64,000 nt of DNA from the NCBI GenBank assembly GCA_964555935.1, contig CAZKUN010000004.1:1-64000 (forward strand). The letters run 5' to 3'. The position numbers and the translations under genes were made by a program. The notes below the pieces were generated by a model that made no database searches, was not told the DNA's origin, and saw only the letters and a list, made by a program, of their open reading frames with translations. Positions 24,043 to 33,338 of the stretch are shown here, in pieces (positions within the stretch are counted from its first letter, which is position 1; each line of letters starts with the position of its first letter). This DNA is from CAZKUN01 sp964555935. Lineage in GTDB: Bacteria > Armatimonadota > Zipacnadia > Zipacnadales > VGFC01.

Positions 24043-25365
24043 CTAGTCTTGTCGCTGTGGAGTAGGTGCGCACAGTGCCCGGTAGACTTCCGCGAGGGTC
24101 GGCCATGCCGCATCCTCTCGGTACCGGGCCTCTATCACCTCGCGTCCCCTCATCGCGAGCGAGCGCCGAAGATCAGGTCGACTCGCCAATTCCAGCAGCA
24201 CTCCAGCCAGTTCCTCGACGTCGCCCGCCGACACGACCCGTCCGCTGTCCCCATCCACGACCATATCCGCCATGGCGCCGACGGGCGTAACGACCACGGC
24301 GCAACCTGATGCCATGGCCTCCAGTAGGCTCATCGGCATGCCCTCGTCATCTGACGGAAGGGCGAAGACGTCGCTCTCCGCCAGAAGCCGCATGACTTCA
24401 CCACGCGGCAGCCTGCCTGGAAAATGGACGACGTCGGCAGCGCCACGCTCCGCGGCCCGGAGCCGCAGCGCGTCCAGCAGTGGACCATCGCCGGCGATGG
24501 TGCAGTGGAGGGACGCGCCTCGGTCTTGCGCAGTCGCCGCGGCGTCCACTAACTGCTCAAGACCTTTGTTCTCCACCAACCGCGTCACGGTCGCGATACG
24601 GCACACCTCATTGGTCGTCGGTGTGGCGGCATCATCCCAGTCCAGGCCAAGCCAGTTTGGGACTACGACAACGCGGGTGTCCAGTCCGAAGAGGTCTCGC
24701 ACCCGCGGCTCAATCGAAGGTGCCAGAACTGCCACGGTGCAGTTCTGGCGAATGGTGGACAACTCTTGCTCCGTGTAGGACCAAGGCGGCAATTGACGCG
24801 ATTGCAGATTGGTGAGCCCTGAGTGCTCGTGGTATAGCATTGGCACCCCAGCATCACCCGCCCACGCGGCCACGATCAGCAGCGCCCCATCGGAACGGTG
24901 GGCGTGTATGACGTCGATGTGCCGTCGTGCGTGGGTGGCTTGGAGATTGTGTCTCTGGGTGAGAGAGAGCCACCAGCTCAGAGGGCGTCGCTCTATCTCG
25001 TATGTGAGTTCGGACACCAGCCTCGGCCAGGCTCCCGGCCGACCTCGCCGCCGGGCCCAGTAGAGCGGGAATGCCACCGGGGCCACGGCCATCCTGAGGA
25101 GCCGCAGGACGCGCTCGACCACGCCATGCCGCCCGGCCGGCGGGCCGATGACCTTCACCCCGACGTCGTCCAATTCACGCACGTATTCGAGCTGTGGATC
25201 GACAGGGTGCTTGCAGATCACGCTAACGGCATGGCCATCCCGGCGTGCCGCCAGCGCCGCGGTCGTCAGCATCCGCTCCGCGCCGCCAGCCTGCGCGAGG
25301 TGTGCGGTGGTGACGACGATGTTCAGCGGTCCTCCGACTTCCGGTACCATGCTGTGGACACTCAC
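24043..25365 (-). CDS. GT4 glycosyltransferase
   Basis: A 440-residue GT4 protein: NIVVTTAHLAQAGGAERML is the classic glycine-loop N-terminus, then MLYHEHSGLTNLQSRQLP, APSIEPRVRDLFGLD, VTRLVENKGLEQLVDAAA and SDDEGMPMSLLEAMASGCAV as the EX7E donor block. A basic WARRRGRPGAW segment near residue 105 may help membrane contact. GTG start at 25365 has GGGAAGGG just upstream. It closes the minus-strand series that begins with neuA, 22 bases below a GT2 gene. Confidence 0.89.
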   Translation of the reverse strand: MSVHSMVPEVGGPLNIVVTTAHLAQAGGAERMLTTAALAARRDGHAVSVICKHPVDPQLEYVRELDDVGVKVIGPPAGRHGVVERVLRLLRMAVAPVAFPLYWARRRGRPGAWPRLVSELTYEIERRPLSWWLSLTQRHNLQATHARRHIDVIHAHRSDGALLIVAAWAGDAGVPMLYHEHSGLTNLQSRQLPPWSYTEQELSTIRQNCTVAVLAPSIEPRVRDLFGLDTRVVVVPNWLGLDWDDAATPTTNEVCRIATVTRLVENKGLEQLVDAAATAQDRGASLHCTIAGDGPLLDALRLRAAERGAADVVHFPGRLPRGEVMRLLAESDVFALPSDDEGMPMSLLEAMASGCAVVVTPVGAMADMVVDGDSGRVVSAGDVEELAGVLLELASRPDLRRSLAMRGREVIEARYREDAAWPTLAEVYRALCAPTPQRQD

Positions 25366-25387
25366 CGGCCCTTCCCGCGAAACAGCT

Positions 25388-26362
25388 CTATCGCGGCGTC
25401 TCGCCCCTCAACCGGTTGCTCAGGGCGGTCCGAAGGCGGCGCCAGAACGGACCATAGGCGGGGTTTCGCAGGAACACAATGGACAGACTTGGCAGGGCAC
25501 GCAGCACGCGCCCGGCATCGAGGTGGGATTCTGCTCGGCTCCACCAGTCCAAAGTTCGGCGCCGACGCCCGAGAACTCCATTACCATCCGCATAGGCGTC
25601 CACAATGCTCTGCATAGCCTCTGTTGAGCCCGCGGCATCCAGCGGATCAGTGCCTGTCTCCCGCCTGTGCGCAGTAGCGGTTAGGATCAACGACGCGCAG
25701 ATGCGGAACTCATCGGCACGTGTCCTGGTTTCGGAAACGGCATGGCATCTCAGTTCGTAGAGCGGCTCGGGGATAGCGCCGATGCACTCACCACCATCGA
25801 GAAGCCTCATCCAGAGGTCGTAATCCTCGGCGCATGGCAGTGGCCGGTAGCCGCCGGCCGCGCGCATGGTCGACGCATGGGCGAACACGCTACCGTGGAC
25901 GATGCAATTATGTCCTAGCATTTGGCGGGCGATCTCCTCAGGTCTCTGAGGGGCTTCGTGGACGCCGATCTCGGCCCCCTCACCATCGATGAGTCTCGCC
26001 CATGTGCTGACCAGCTCTGCCTCGGGATGAACCTGCATGTAGCGCAGCTGCCTTTCAAGCCTTTCCGGCAGGCTGCGATCGTCGGCGTCCATCCGGGCGA
26101 TCCATTCACCAGATGCGTGTCGGAGCGCCACATTCAGCGACTCGGCAATGCCGATGTTAGCTTCATTCCGCACAACAACCAATCGGCCATCGTCAATGGA
26201 TGCGAGAATCTCAGGCGTTCGATCGCTCGAGCCATCGTCGACCACGACCAACTCAATCTCGCGGTAGGTTTGCGACAGGATGCTGTCAACCGCCTCCCGC
26301 AGGTACTGCTCACCGTTGAGAACTGGCATGAGGACGGACACGAGATTGTCGCGCTCGCACAT
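25388..26362 (-). CDS. GT2 glycosyltransferase
   Basis: A 324-residue family 2 enzyme: VSVLMPVLNGEQYLREAVDS, VVDDGSSDRTPEIL, the DXD-type RMDADDRSLPERL, and CAEDYDLWMRLLDGG as the catalytic ED block. These are typical of WcaA-like capsule glycosyltransferases. The ATG at 26362 has a GGAGG eight bases ahead; a GTG at 26386 is an in-frame alternative. Lies 36 bases after the GT42-like gene and 22 bases before a GT4 gene, so the nonulosonate genes and these transferases probably form one transcript. Confidence 0.89.
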   Translation of the reverse strand: MCERDNLVSVLMPVLNGEQYLREAVDSILSQTYREIELVVVDDGSSDRTPEILASIDDGRLVVVRNEANIGIAESLNVALRHASGEWIARMDADDRSLPERLERQLRYMQVHPEAELVSTWARLIDGEGAEIGVHEAPQRPEEIARQMLGHNCIVHGSVFAHASTMRAAGGYRPLPCAEDYDLWMRLLDGGECIGAIPEPLYELRCHAVSETRTRADEFRICASLILTATAHRRETGTDPLDAAGSTEAMQSIVDAYADGNGVLGRRRRTLDWWSRAESHLDAGRVLRALPSLSIVFLRNPAYGPFWRRLRTALSNRLRGETPR

Positions 26363-26398
26363 AGCAGTCACCTCCGGCACGGCCACTCCTGCGGCGGT

Positions 26399-27187
26399 TC
26401 AGGAGATCACGGACGCGCAGTCTACGTGCCCACCCGTGACGAACACGCTCGTTGGGTTGCAGCACTTGAGAGAGTTGTCGGTCTCGGCAAGCCGCTCGTG
26501 GATGAACGCCATCTCATCCAGAATCGTCCCGCCCTTGTAGTCCGTGACGGCGAAATGCACGGCCTCGGCCTCCCGAGCGACGGAGAGACTCCAGTCGCGC
26601 CAGTCGAACGACAACGTTTCCAGCTTGTCTTGGAAGAAATACCGTGGCGAGTTTAAATCTGCCCCCACGAGCTTAATCGGGCGCCCCGGGAACCTTATGG
26701 CCACGTAGTTGATGGCCGTCTCCATGCTTGTTCTGTAATGGAAGTGGGGCTCTGAGGGCCTGCGAGCCCAGTGGCCTGGCTCAAGCCACGGGGCCATATT
26801 CAGGTACTCATAGGTGATGGCGCGAAGAGTCTTGATGAGAGGGAACTCGCTGCGTAGCGCCCATCGGGCCATCCGCTTACGTAGATACCGGTCCCACCTG
26901 GCAACCATGCAGTTTTCTCGATACCATGGGCCCAATATCAACGTGACATCCGTGATCCCGTTGGTAACCAGGAGATTGTGCATGGCCTGGACCACCAGTG
27001 GCCCAGGCATATGGTGGTCCACGTGATAGACATGCGTGGGTAAGATGCCGGCCAGTTCGTAAAACAGCGCGAACTTGTTTAGGGCCAAGACGCACTCACT
27101 ACCGGCGATGTGCTCCCTCTCCCGATCCGTTAGGTCGAGCACGGACTCGCCACACGCTAGGATGAAGACGTCCCCAAATCTGCTCAC
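26399..27187 (-). CDS. Putative GT42/DUF115-like transferase (candidate sialyltransferase)
   Basis: A 262-residue protein. It starts VFILACGESVLDLTDREREH, a glycine-rich loop resembling the AGNGPSL loop of CMP-sialic-acid-using GT42 and DUF115 proteins, followed by VLALNKFALFYELAG. Later TSMETAINYVAIRFPGRPI and KLVGADLNSPRYFFQD match the region where GT42 enzymes have a conserved helix and LxGxDF. It directly follows a NeuB-type synthase and a NeuA-type synthetase, which is the strongest argument that it transfers the CMP-nonulosonate. GTG start with GGAGG five bases ahead. Homology is remote; it could instead make or modify another sugar. Confidence 0.55.
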   Translation of the reverse strand: MSRFGDVFILACGESVLDLTDREREHIAGSECVLALNKFALFYELAGILPTHVYHVDHHMPGPLVVQAMHNLLVTNGITDVTLILGPWYRENCMVARWDRYLRKRMARWALRSEFPLIKTLRAITYEYLNMAPWLEPGHWARRPSEPHFHYRTSMETAINYVAIRFPGRPIKLVGADLNSPRYFFQDKLETLSFDWRDWSLSVAREAEAVHFAVTDYKGGTILDEMAFIHERLAETDNSLKCCNPTSVFVTGGHVDCASVIS

Positions 27188-27217
27188 GTTGCCTCCTCAC
27201 GCCCTCGGTGGCGGGCG

Positions 27218-28714
27218 CTACGGGCGCTCCACTATGGTCTTGCGCTGCATCGGGTCCAGCGCCTGTATGTCGGGGTCTTCGTAGAACGAATCATCTCGGG
27301 CGTGAGTGTCCGATATCTCCTCGAAGATGACTCCCCCGGTCGTCCAGAACGCATGTGGGCACCCCGGCATCACCGTCACCTTCTGACCCGGCTGCAACTC
27401 CATGACCACATCGTCCAGTTTGAGCGAGAGGGTCCCGGAGAGAACGCAAAACGTCTCCTCCTTCCGCTGGTGGTGGTGAACGGGGTGGCTTTGCCCCGGC
27501 AGAAGGATGAGTAGTTTCTTGCAGTACCCCCGGTTCACTACCGTGATCAATACCGCCCCCGTCTCTCGGAGTCGCTCCAGGCCATACTGGTGGGATAGCT
27601 CGACCTGGGCGTCCTCGCCGAGGCGGATGCCCGCTTCCGCCAGCATGCCGAGCACCTCATGTACTGCGCCCCGGGCCAGAATGGCGGGGCCGGGATCAAC
27701 CCGCTCGCAGATTGCGTCCCCCTCCGTGTACCCAGTCGATGCGGCGTATTGCGTTCGGTACCGGCCGAACTCCGAGCTGGTCGTCTGGTCCGGTTGGCAC
27801 GGCATGGCGAAGTATACGTCGTCCGCGGTGAACACGCGTCCGGCTGCGACCGGTCGCCTCGCGTAGACACCGCGGCGCAGCGAGAGGATGGACGCAGACT
27901 CCACCTCCAAAGGCTCGCGCCAGTCGTGGCCACCACACATCCCTTGGGCTTGGAGTGCTGCGTGGACCCACGCATCGGCCTGCTCCGGATTGCTCGAATA
28001 CTTGTTGAGCGAGATCGTACCCGTCGGAACGCCTACGTGGCGTTCGAGGATCGTCGCGCCCATCGCGACGGCCAATTGCGTCGCGTCGGTGCAATCGGGG
28101 TCCTCATGGCCGGAATACCCGATTGGCACGTCACGGTACCTCCTACGCATCCGTTCGATTGAGTGCAGGCTCAGTGTCTCTGGTGCCGCTGGGTAGGCCG
28201 CCACACAATGCAGCAGCGCGTGTGGCACACCACAGTGCCGTAGGTAGGAGGCCACGCTGTCGATATCGGGCAGGGGCAAGCCGCCAGTGGAGACGATTAC
28301 GGGCAACCCCGTCCTCGTGACGGCCTCCAGCAGAGGCCAGTCGGTGGCGCTGCAACTGGCCACCTTCAGAACATCCAGCCCATCCTCCACGCAGTGGGCC
28401 ACGGAGGTCTCATCGAACGGTGTCACGAGCGGGGTCATACCGCTGTCGCGAATTTCCGAGATGATCAATCTGAACTCGGCGCGAGACAGCTGTGTGCTAA
28501 GAAACCGGGGGATATGGGGAACGCCCTCCCGGTCGCGATACGTCGGATGAATGAAGGTGTCGAGATCGCGGTACTGCAGTTTGACGGCCGCTCGGACCCC
28601 ATGGCGTCGAGCGATGGCCCCCATCTCGGCGACGATGCGCAAGCCGTGGTCCACAGACCCCTGGTGGTTGTTGGCCATCTCGAAGACGAAGAGCTGCTGC
28701 TGGAGATCGAACAT
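27218..28714 (-). CDS. neuB: Nonulosonic acid (sialic acid-type) synthase, NeuB-SAF-cupin
   Basis: A 498-residue synthase predicted to condense phosphoenolpyruvate with an N-acylmannosamine-type sugar or its phosphate. Residues 1-270 form the NeuB TIM barrel: FEMANNHQGS, VKLQ at 44-47, and GYSGHEDPD followed by ATILERHVG at 222-228. Residues ~280-345 are an antifreeze-like SAF domain (RRGVYARRPVAAGRVFTADD). Residues ~395-485 add a cupin of the D-lyxose-isomerase/sugar-isomerase look, with SHPVHHHQRKEETF and CPHAFW metal ligands and DDSFYEDP. Most NeuB proteins are ~350 residues and lack the cupin. GGAGG lies nine bases before the ATG; four bases separate it from neuA. Confidence 0.85.
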   Translation of the reverse strand: MFDLQQQLFVFEMANNHQGSVDHGLRIVAEMGAIARRHGVRAAVKLQYRDLDTFIHPTYRDREGVPHIPRFLSTQLSRAEFRLIISEIRDSGMTPLVTPFDETSVAHCVEDGLDVLKVASCSATDWPLLEAVTRTGLPVIVSTGGLPLPDIDSVASYLRHCGVPHALLHCVAAYPAAPETLSLHSIERMRRRYRDVPIGYSGHEDPDCTDATQLAVAMGATILERHVGVPTGTISLNKYSSNPEQADAWVHAALQAQGMCGGHDWREPLEVESASILSLRRGVYARRPVAAGRVFTADDVYFAMPCQPDQTTSSEFGRYRTQYAASTGYTEGDAICERVDPGPAILARGAVHEVLGMLAEAGIRLGEDAQVELSHQYGLERLRETGAVLITVVNRGYCKKLLILLPGQSHPVHHHQRKEETFCVLSGTLSLKLDDVVMELQPGQKVTVMPGCPHAFWTTGGVIFEEISDTHARDDSFYEDPDIQALDPMQRKTIVERP

Positions 28715-28718
28715 GCCG

Positions 28719-29804
28719 CTATACCTCCAAGTCCGGCGTCGTAGGCCCGCCGGCCATGCGTTTGAGTTGCGCGGCTGACACTATCCTATCGTCAATGTAC
28801 AGGTCGGCCGCCGGTTTCCCGAAGTGCAGATCGTGGTACGGAACGCCCCATTGTGCAAGCTGTCGACGAGTAAGGTCACCCCAGTCAATCCCGGTCGTGC
28901 TACCCCTGGCCGTTGCGATCACTATGCGGTGTCCGAGTTCGTGGAGACTTCGCATCAAGGCCACAACATCCTCTCGTGGTTGCGCGATGTCGTACTGGGT
29001 GGTTGGCGCCAGCGTACAGATTACCCCGTCCATATCGAAGCACAGTGTCAACGGAGTCACGGCCGTGTCGCCCCCAATGCCACCGGTCGCGACACCCGCT
29101 TCGCGTAGCCTCTCGCAGGCCGCATCGAAGTCGGATTCGGTGTCGATGTCGAACATGTCGCTCACGGCATACCCGTATATGTGTTCACCGGTCATCGAGT
29201 TGCACTCGACGACGACACGTGAGCGAACGGCGTCGATCGAGGCGGCCTGCAAGAAGACTTGTGGCAGCGCTTGCCTCGGCATGTTGTACGCCTCCGGCGG
29301 TCCATCGGTCAGGATGGGGGCGAGTAGCCCGTCTCCGCTCCGTGACCACATCTTGTACGGCGTCTCCGGCGCGAGGACAATGGATCGCACGGAATCCAGG
29401 TCCGGTCGGTCGATGAGCAACTGTACGATGGCATCGATGTCCTCTATCTTGCGTACCGGATGGGTCGGTCGAAGATGTAGGCAGAACTCCGGAACATAGC
29501 TCTCCTGCTCTCGCAGCCACGACAGCGCGTGCTGGAACACCTCGAGGTCAGTCGAATTGTCCTCCGCGAATTCGGCCGGACGCAGAAATGGGGCCTCGGC
29601 ACCGTAAGTGCGCGCGATCTCAGCGTACAGCGCGGAATCCGTACTCACAATGGTGCGTGTGACGGTCCGGGCCGCATGGGCTTGCTCGATGCTGTGCGCC
29701 ATCATCGGCTTGCCCAGCATGGAGCGGATGTTCTTGTGGGGTACGGATTTCGACCCGCCGCGGGCGGGGATAAGCGCTAGTGTCTCGTGGTCGCCAGGCG
29801 ACAT
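28719..29804 (-). CDS. neuA: CMP-nonulosonate cytidylyltransferase fused to a HAD phosphatase (NeuA-HAD)
   Basis: A 361-residue two-domain protein. Residues 1-240 are a CMP-sugar synthetase: LALIPARGGSKSVPHKNI, RTIVSTDS, HLRPTHPVRK and the late MFDIDTESDFDAA. Residues ~253-355 form a HAD domain with CFDMDGVICTL (nucleophile Asp257, Asp259), IATARGST and a terminal YIDDR. The pairing resembles animal CMAS, which also carries a HAD-type domain after the synthetase. It suggests that a phosphorylated nonulosonate is dephosphorylated before activation. First recognisable gene of the minus-strand nonulosonate set; a possible 57-codon ORF lies 50 bases upstream. Confidence 0.84.
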   Translation of the reverse strand: MSPGDHETLALIPARGGSKSVPHKNIRSMLGKPMMAHSIEQAHAARTVTRTIVSTDSALYAEIARTYGAEAPFLRPAEFAEDNSTDLEVFQHALSWLREQESYVPEFCLHLRPTHPVRKIEDIDAIVQLLIDRPDLDSVRSIVLAPETPYKMWSRSGDGLLAPILTDGPPEAYNMPRQALPQVFLQAASIDAVRSRVVVECNSMTGEHIYGYAVSDMFDIDTESDFDAACERLREAGVATGGIGGDTAVTPLTLCFDMDGVICTLAPTTQYDIAQPREDVVALMRSLHELGHRIVIATARGSTTGIDWGDLTRRQLAQWGVPYHDLHFGKPAADLYIDDRIVSAAQLKRMAGGPTTPDLEV

Positions 29805-30263
29805 GTGCTCTCCTCAACTCGTTCCCGACATACAGCTATATGCGCCGGTTGGCGTCAGGCGGCCTCCCGGGCACGATGGTCTTCCGACGCTATGAGAGTT
29901 AGTTCCTCCCTGGCAATCTTCCTCCATGAGCCTTGGCAACGCAGGCCGTACGGCGCAACATCCGCGAAGCTCAGTGCCACCCGTCGCTCGCTGGCCACTC
30001 CGACTTGTGGAGGTGTGGACGTAGTCACTCGTGTCTCCTTGGTATTGCTCCGAAGAGGGATCGGCCCCACACCTCATCGGGAACGACACAGGGATCGTCC
30101 ATCGGGCGACGGCTGGCCGACGCCGGAGACTTGAGGATAGGCCACTGGGCGGCTATTGCGCATGTGGTCCGCACGGCAGGTGCGGCGACATGAGCCGAGG
30201 AAGGTACGTGAGAGAATGGACCGCTCCACGCTGCGTCCTGGAGCCCTCGTTGGGAGACCGGAG
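29805..30263. other. Divergent intergenic region between neuA and a GT2 gene
   Basis: About 460 bases separate the neuA start from the first gene of the plus-strand operon. Apart from the possible 57-codon ORF at 29855-30028 no open frame looks coding. The region should hold the promoters of both operons, but no consensus promoter or operator was recognised. Confidence 0.5.
29855..30028 (-). CDS. Possible small protein upstream of neuA (57 residues)
   Basis: A short frame starting at a GTG with AGGAG six to seven bases before it, which is a better ribosome binding site than most neighbours have. It reads VTTSTPPQVGVASERRVALS at the start, then SFADVAPYGLRCQGSWRKIAREEL, split here only for description, and ends REAA. 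No family is recognised, and third-position G+C looks lower than in neighbouring genes. It could be a real leader or regulatory peptide of the neuA-neuB transcript, or chance. Confidence 0.3.
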   Translation of the reverse strand: MTTSTPPQVGVASERRVALSFADVAPYGLRCQGSWRKIAREELTLIASEDHRAREAA

Positions 30264-30995
30264 ATGGAGCACGACACAGGGGATAGGCCCGATTTGTCAG
30301 TCGTCCTTCCGTGCTTCAATGAGTCGGCGAGCATCCCGAGCATTCTGGATCGCTTCGCGGAGGCGGGTGCGGGCGTCGACTTCGAACTAGTACTCGTCGA
30401 CAACGGATCAACTGATGATAGCGCCGAGGTGATGGGCAGGCTCGCGCCGCAATACCCGTTCACGCGGGTGGTTGCCGTGGCGACAAACCAGGGGTATGGG
30501 CACGGCGTGTTCACAGGGCTCCAGGCCGCTCGGGCCCCGGTGCTGGCCTGGTCCCACGCGGATCTCCAGACAGACCCGGCTGATGTCTTCCGAGGCTACA
30601 CGCTGTTTCGGGAGGTGCCTGACACGGACCCGGTGCTCATCAAGGGACACCGAGAGGGACGAGAGTTCTCTGCGCGAGTGGTTTCGTGGGGCATGCAGGC
30701 GATTGCCACCATGCTGTTCCGCACCATCCTGACGGAGATCAACGCGCAGCCCAAGGTGTTCAGCGCGGCACTGTTGCAGCACGTGACTCAGCCTCCCGCT
30801 GACTTCAACTTCGACGTATACGTGCTCGTAACCGCCAAACGCAGAGGTTGGCGCATCGGCACTTTCCCCGTGGAGTTCCCGCCGCGTAGACACGGTCAGT
30901 CCAATTGGTCAGCCACATGGCGCTCGAAGATCAGCACGATCATGCGGTCCCTCTCATATATGGTCCATCTGGCGAGGAGCCCGGACGATGCATAG
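30264..30995 (+). CDS. GT2 glycosyltransferase, DPM1/polyprenyl-phosphate type
   Basis: A 243-residue GT2 protein like dolichol/undecaprenyl-phosphate sugar transferases: LSVVLPCFNESASIPSILD, LVDNGSTDDSAEVM, NQGYGHGVFTGLQ, SHADLQTDPADV as the metal motif and RRHGQSNW near the end, which matches the family's conserved RxxGxSK/N segment. Such enzymes make polyprenyl-phosphate sugars used as donors outside the cytoplasm. The neighbouring YfhO-like membrane protein, whose start overlaps this gene's stop, is a plausible user. ATG 30264 chosen (GGGAG upstream); 30216 is an alternative. Confidence 0.83.
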   Translation: MEHDTGDRPDLSVVLPCFNESASIPSILDRFAEAGAGVDFELVLVDNGSTDDSAEVMGRLAPQYPFTRVVAVATNQGYGHGVFTGLQAARAPVLAWSHADLQTDPADVFRGYTLFREVPDTDPVLIKGHREGREFSARVVSWGMQAIATMLFRTILTEINAQPKVFSAALLQHVTQPPADFNFDVYVLVTAKRRGWRIGTFPVEFPPRRHGQSNWSATWRSKISTIMRSLSYMVHLARSPDDA

Positions 30996-33333
30996 CCGCT
31001 CACTGGCTCTGAGGATCGCCTTGCCTGCACTACTGCTCGGGCTGCCGTACGTGCTGTTACCCGGGTACCGCGTCCTTCGCGGGGACGCTCACTCTCAGTT
31101 AGGCGTTCCCGGCGTATCGTTTGCTCTGCTGGTCCTGGGATTTGTCGGACTCGCGAGCATTCCCCAGATGCGGTCACGCATCGCCCAGGCGCTGTCGGTC
31201 GAAGACTGTGGCGGCCCTGACCGCCCGGTCAGTAACGGCACACCACGACTCATCGACCGTATAGGCCTCCCACTGGGCTTGGCCTTTGTCGTCGCGGTGC
31301 TGGCGTATCTAGAGTGGTCGAATCCGTACTTCTTCACCGAAGACGATAATGTCGTCCAGTTTCTGCCGACGATCGAGCTCGGAGCCCGGCGTCTGATGGC
31401 GGGGGAGCTTCTGGCCTGGAACCCACACCAGATGTTGGGTGTGCCCGCGGCGAGCTTGGGGATCTACGCCCTCACGTATCCACCGACATACCTGGCCTAC
31501 CTGGTTTCGCGGGACGTCCTGGGGGATCCGCATGCCACCATCGACGTGTTCTGTATTGGCCACCTCATAGTCGGCTACCTCGTCACGTATCGGACAGCGC
31601 GCTTGGTCGGGCTTCGCGGGATGCTCTCGGCGGCGGCCAGCGCCGCGTTCGTGCTGAGTGGGTACATGTTAATGGGCGGCCGGTCCTGGTACTACATGAC
31701 GCCGGTCGCCGTCTACGCCCCGCTTCTCGTGTCCTCCATCGTGATGCTCTCCCGGCGCAACCCGAATTGGAAGTGGGCTTCCTCCACCGGCCTGGCGGTG
31801 GGCCTGTTCTTCCACGCCGGCAACGCACAGATGTGGGTCTATGCAGTGATGTTCACTGTCGTCGCAACGGCGCTTTTGGCCGTTGCCGGTCGGGTGCCCT
31901 GGCTCCGGTGTGCCTGGCTGGGCGTAGCCATCGCAGTGGGTGTGGCAGTGGCCGCCCCGCTCCTAGTTCCTCAGGCGGCCGTCGCCGCCCAGGTAAATCG
32001 TACGCTCGACGGACGCGGGATTCTCGAGAGGCTACCGGCGCTCTTGGTACCGTATCCTCTGATCAGAACCCACCACCCCTTACATGGGGATCCTCGTTCC
32101 TGGGGGGCGGGTGATGTGGACCCGTGGATTGGTGGGCAGTTCTACTACTCCGGTAGCCTGTTCAATTTCGCTGGACTGGCAATTCTCGCATCTGCTCTCG
32201 TGTATGGCTGGAGTAGACGCGTCGTCGGGGCCAATGTCTGGCTGGTCTGCGCGTGCCTGGCGCTGGTGCTGGCGTGCGGTTCCGAAATGGTGCTTTGGAA
32301 GGTGCAATCGTGCCTGCCCGGTTTTCGCTACTTCAGCAAACCCATCAAGTACGTCGCCTACATCGTGCTCTTCATGAACCTCGGTGGCGGACTTGCGGTG
32401 CAGCGTTGCTGTGCTGCAAGTCGTCGCCCTGGCAGTTGGGAGACGGGTCTTGCCCTCGGGGTGTTCGCGCTACTTGCGTACCATGCGGTGAGGCCTTGCC
32501 CGGCGTTCTTCACCTACGGCTTGCGCCCGTACCCATCGATCTCGTCGTCATTGTACGCCTACTCCTCAGTGCCCGGCGCGGAGAGCAACTACCGCGCGGG
32601 CAGTGTGACACGGAACCGATGTACGACCGAAGGCTACTTCACGGCACTTCCCCACAACACCGGCAGCGTCCACGACGTGTTGTCCATCAACGGGTACGAG
32701 CCGCTCGTCGCAACTTCGGAGCCCGGCCGTCGGGTATCGCGCTTGCTCCGGGATGATCTCGTGCCGTCGCTACGCGCGTACGGAGTGCGGACACTGGTGG
32801 TCCGCTACGACCCCGAGCCGGGGTTCCCATCGGACTTCGCAGTCACAGGATTCCTGCCTACCGGGACTGCCGCCGAGACGAAGTCGCAGTTGGCGGAGGC
32901 GGCAGCCCGCGAGGAGGCCAGACAGGTTGGCTTCGATGGCGGAGCCCAGGTCTGGGAAATTGCCAAGCCGGATCCACTTGCGTTCGCCACAGGCAACCCC
33001 GATGAGCCGTTGCCTATCAAGGTTGGGGCGCAGTCCGTTCTAGTGGACGTCTCGCCGCTCCCCGACGGGGGTTCCGTGTCGGTGAACTTCATCCGCTGGC
33101 CTCAGCACGTGGCCTATGCCGACGGCGACCCCATTGGCCTCGGGACGGATGACTGGGGCCGCATTGCGGCTCGCGTACCGCCCAGCACACAGACCCTCGA
33201 GGTCCGCTATGTACCGGCGTGGGGGCGTGGCTTCGTCGTCGCGGCGGCCCTCCTCACGCTGGCGGTGGGCGCGATGCTGATGCTGCGCCAGCGCGCTTCT
33301 CACGCCGAAGCTCAAGAACACGGAGGGGGATAG
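30988..33333 (+). CDS. YfhO-like / GT-C-type polytopic membrane protein
   Basis: A 781-residue protein with about 12 hydrophobic segments over residues 1-510 and a soluble extracytoplasmic C-terminal region ending in a final helix and basic tail. NPYFFTEDDNVVQFLP in the first large loop carries the acidic pair typical of GT-C enzymes, and RYFSKPIKYVAYIVLFMN matches YfhO-family proteins (R-x-P/K blocks). YfhO is implicated in glycosylation of surface polymers using lipid-phosphate sugars. The preceding DPM1-like gene, with an 8-base overlap, could supply that donor. Family assignment moderate; substrate unknown. Confidence 0.75.
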   Translation: MHSRSLALRIALPALLLGLPYVLLPGYRVLRGDAHSQLGVPGVSFALLVLGFVGLASIPQMRSRIAQALSVEDCGGPDRPVSNGTPRLIDRIGLPLGLAFVVAVLAYLEWSNPYFFTEDDNVVQFLPTIELGARRLMAGELLAWNPHQMLGVPAASLGIYALTYPPTYLAYLVSRDVLGDPHATIDVFCIGHLIVGYLVTYRTARLVGLRGMLSAAASAAFVLSGYMLMGGRSWYYMTPVAVYAPLLVSSIVMLSRRNPNWKWASSTGLAVGLFFHAGNAQMWVYAVMFTVVATALLAVAGRVPWLRCAWLGVAIAVGVAVAAPLLVPQAAVAAQVNRTLDGRGILERLPALLVPYPLIRTHHPLHGDPRSWGAGDVDPWIGGQFYYSGSLFNFAGLAILASALVYGWSRRVVGANVWLVCACLALVLACGSEMVLWKVQSCLPGFRYFSKPIKYVAYIVLFMNLGGGLAVQRCCAASRRPGSWETGLALGVFALLAYHAVRPCPAFFTYGLRPYPSISSSLYAYSSVPGAESNYRAGSVTRNRCTTEGYFTALPHNTGSVHDVLSINGYEPLVATSEPGRRVSRLLRDDLVPSLRAYGVRTLVVRYDPEPGFPSDFAVTGFLPTGTAAETKSQLAEAAAREEARQVGFDGGAQVWEIAKPDPLAFATGNPDEPLPIKVGAQSVLVDVSPLPDGGSVSVNFIRWPQHVAYADGDPIGLGTDDWGRIAARVPPSTQTLEVRYVPAWGRGFVVAAALLTLAVGAMLMLRQRASHAEAQEHGGG

Positions 33334-33338
33334 GCCCG

